From JANSWP01 sp041941305 (GTDB taxonomy: Bacteria; Bacteroidota; Bacteroidia; Chitinophagales; Saprospiraceae), in contig JBGTQJ010000018.1 in the NCBI GenBank assembly GCA_041941305.1, positions 93,432 through 157,431 on the forward strand: a DNA stretch of 64,000 nucleotides, written 5' to 3'. The notes under the pieces are model-generated. The model did not search any database. It was not told the DNA's origin and was given only the letters and a program-made list of their open reading frames with translations. The position numbers were made by a program, and so were the translations under genes. Shown here in pieces: positions 63,101 through 64,000 of this stretch. Each line of letters opens with the position of its first letter. The stretch's first letter is position 1.

Positions 63101-64000
63101 CATCTGCCCAGGTGATATCTACATCGTCATCACAGTTGTCCCATGCAGAAGCATATCCGGTGACAGAAGGATCACCATTTTCATCACATTCTAAGGTTAC
63201 ATCATCCGGACAGGTGATTTCAGGTTTGGTCGTGTCTTCAAATTTGATTTTCTGCTTACAGGAAGTAGCATTTCCACAATCATCCGTAGCCGTCCAGGTT
63301 CGAATTATCTTGTATTCGCAATAGGCTGTAATGTATGTGGTATCATCACTCCAGGTAATATCTACATCATCATCACAGTTGTCCCAGGCTGAAGCATAGC
63401 CTGTATTTGCTGGGTCACCACTTTCATCACACTCTAAAGTCACATCATCCGGACAGGTGATTTCAGGTGCAGTTGTGTCTTCAAATTTGATTTTTTGAAC
63501 ACAAGAACTGGTATTACCACAGTCGTCGGTAGCTGTCCAGGTTCGTTTGATCAAATATTCACAATTGGCGGTGATGTAAGTCGTATCATCTGCCCAGGAA
63601 ATGTCTACATCATCATCACAGTTGTCCCATGCAGAGGCATATCCGGTATTTGCAGGGTCACCGTTATCATCACACTCTAATGTAACATCATCCGGACAAG
63701 TAATTTCCGGGGCAGTGGTATCAATGAATTTGATTTTCTGGACACAAGAGCTGGAATTACCACAGTCATCGGTAGCTGTCCAGGTTCGTTTAATCAAATA
63801 TTCACATTGTGCAACGATGTAAGTGGTATCATCCGCCCACATGATATAAACATCATTGTCACAATTGTCCCAAGCAGATGCATATCCAGTATTATCCGGG
63901 TCTGCATTGGCATCACATTCCAAAGTGAGATCTCCTGGACAGTTAATCTCAGGCTCAGTTGTATCCTCAAACTTGATTTTTTGGACACAGGAATTGGAAT
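60159..64000 (-). CDS. Giant HYR-like repeat protein with T9SS type A sorting domain (5' end off the window)
   Basis: At least 1280 codons; the frame stays open to the right edge, so the start (and any signal peptide) lies beyond 64000. Thirteen HYR-like modules of ~81 residues follow each other, each with two Cys-rich spots (pattern TLECDxNxDP, then ASAWDNCDDDV, then TWTATDDCGN, then TAPEITCP). Modules 1-8 in the window are nearly alike; 9-13 diverge. The C-terminal part (~1030-1254) has a FN-like segment and a type A CTD (FRIYPNPTTADLIIDFTNVS, YPAGVYLIRI). Such proteins are secreted by the T9SS and act as surface adhesins or extensions; the exact role is unknown. Confidence 0.9.
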   Translation of the reverse strand, partial: SNSCVQKIKFEDTTEPEINCPGDLTLECDANADPDNTGYASAWDNCDNDVYIMWADDTTYIVAQCEYLIKRTWTATDDCGNSSSCVQKIKFIDTTAPEITCPDDVTLECDDNGDPANTGYASAWDNCDDDVDISWADDTTYITANCEYLIKRTWTATDDCGNTSSCVQKIKFEDTTAPEITCPDDVTLECDESGDPANTGYASAWDNCDDDVDITWSDDTTYITAYCEYKIIRTWTATDDCGNATSCKQKIKFEDTTKPEITCPDDVTLECDENGDPSVTGYASAWDNCDDDVDITWADDTTYITANCEYLIKRTWTATDDCGNSNSCVQKIKFEDTTEPEINCPADLTLECDANADPDNTGYASAWDNCDNDVYIMWADDTTYIVAQCEYLIKRTWTATDDCGNSSSCVQKIKFIDTTAPEITCPDDVTLECDDNGDPANTGYASAWDTCDDDVDITWSDDTTYITAYCEYKIIRTWVATDDCGNSTSCKQTIKFEDTTKPEITCPDDVTLECDASADPADTGYATAWDNCDDDVYITWSDDTTYVLTNCDWFIKRTWHATDDCGNTNTCIQKINFKDGTAPEITCPADVTLECDESANPDDTGYASAWDNCDNDVYIAWEDDTIYITSNCEYLIKRKWTAKDDCGNTSSCVQKIKFEDTTKPEITCPDDGQFECHENVQPDVTGYASGWDNCDDDLDITWADDTTFVNGYCDYVIFRTWTATDDCGNYETCVQTFKFIDDKAPQIWCPADITIECTESISPAVTGYADASDNCDDDPYITFEDEIWDPDPCNTIIIRTWTATDDCGNTTTCDQKIMVVDETAPEIYPVHPDLLNTENCDTLTLECDALPTFGDSPFEATDNCDDDVEIIFEEEVEQLDCSNGYKAIMTCKWTAVDDCGNESTYKLVFLITDTTGPNVIPNHPMINGAENGDILTIQCENFWFLDETAVTAIDNCDGNPTVVFQEGDVIDGNCDDGGGVRVTMTCHWIATDACGNETVFTLTMKIVDEKGPEIFGVPDDITVTCEDIPDPPHVYADDNCAVDVSLNFEEHVETNDNYTCTLVRKWTARDDCGNETVAKQKIHVLDCNGCFDPGVYGFIDFGAALTPQDEVYLEFSFTAVPHSHVFVIERSQGDNVFNSIGALEGKLNFDIDGVDVYSFIDPSPQPGYNFYRIKAVYVTDVPIYSEVREVLLTNEFTPDFRIYPNPTTADLIIDFTNVSEPGTEIRIVNELGQLMIKENLAEKEVRKVLDLGEYPAGVYLIRIDQPGRKGFTHKIVKMD

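Noticed and set aside
60794..63822. Several plus-strand ORFs of 60-90 codons
   Set aside because: They repeat in register with the HYR modules and are antisense shadows of that gene.
1..64000. tRNA or rRNA genes
   Set aside because: No GTTCRANNC T-loop in a cloverleaf context and no rRNA-like sequence was recognised, though a covariance search was not possible.

Overview
The window reads as a chromosomal segment of an AT-rich member of the Bacteroidota, most likely from the Saprospiria. The evidence is type IX secretion (T9SS) cargo with both type A and type B sorting domains, SprB repeats beside PorP/SprF, a hybrid one-protein two-component regulator with Reg_prop propellers, TonB-dependent receptors, DUF6090, LytTR/LytS pairs and promoter boxes of the Bacteroidota form TAnnTTTG. 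The class-level placement is inference. No rRNA, tRNA, CRISPR array or phage module was recognised.

Layout. 0-8 kb: an Rpn-type nuclease, a repeat-rich gap, then housekeeping genes (acetyl-CoA synthetase, DUF151 nuclease with a UVR motif, methylmalonyl-CoA epimerase), a four-helix-bundle gene bracketed by inverted microsatellite tracts, and an NhaC antiporter. 8-13.8 kb: a lipoprotein and a 1469-residue hybrid sensor/regulator, then a gap holding a decayed alanine dehydrogenase/CEOS-like gene. 13.8-22.7 kb (minus strand): PorP/SprF, then a TPR-PD40-OmpA (PorE-like) protein, then a giant SprB-repeat adhesin with a type B CTD, a surface-adhesion/gliding locus. 23.9-35.2 kb (plus strand): an outer-membrane cassette OmpA1 - TonB receptor 1 - OmpA2 - T9SS cargo, followed by a second OmpA3 - TonB receptor 2 pair. 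This looks like a duplicated two-gene unit with no SusD, and is the best candidate for an uncharacterised uptake or envelope system.

35.5-45 kb: rdgB, ilvE, small lipoproteins, an FG-GAP propeller protein, a T9SS cargo, and a LytS-type TPR kinase with its LytTR regulator. 45-49.4 kb: an FG-GAP/ASPIC protein, a frameshifted LytTR remnant and a TPR-HTH regulator. 49.9-58.2 kb: serine deaminase, amidohydrolase, LptB, a run of overlapping lipoprotein genes, DUF6090, an SGNH hydrolase and an alpha/beta hydrolase. 58.2-60.1 kb: a truncated secreted-protein gene, an IS4-like element and a DUF2339 remnant with one in-frame stop. 60.2-64 kb: the 3' part of a very long HYR-like repeat protein with a type A CTD, running off the window.

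Overall the region is dominated by envelope and cell-surface functions. It is littered with fold-back sequences, REP-like hairpins, heptamer-like microsatellite tracts and decaying gene fragments, which suggests active rearrangement of intergenic DNA.
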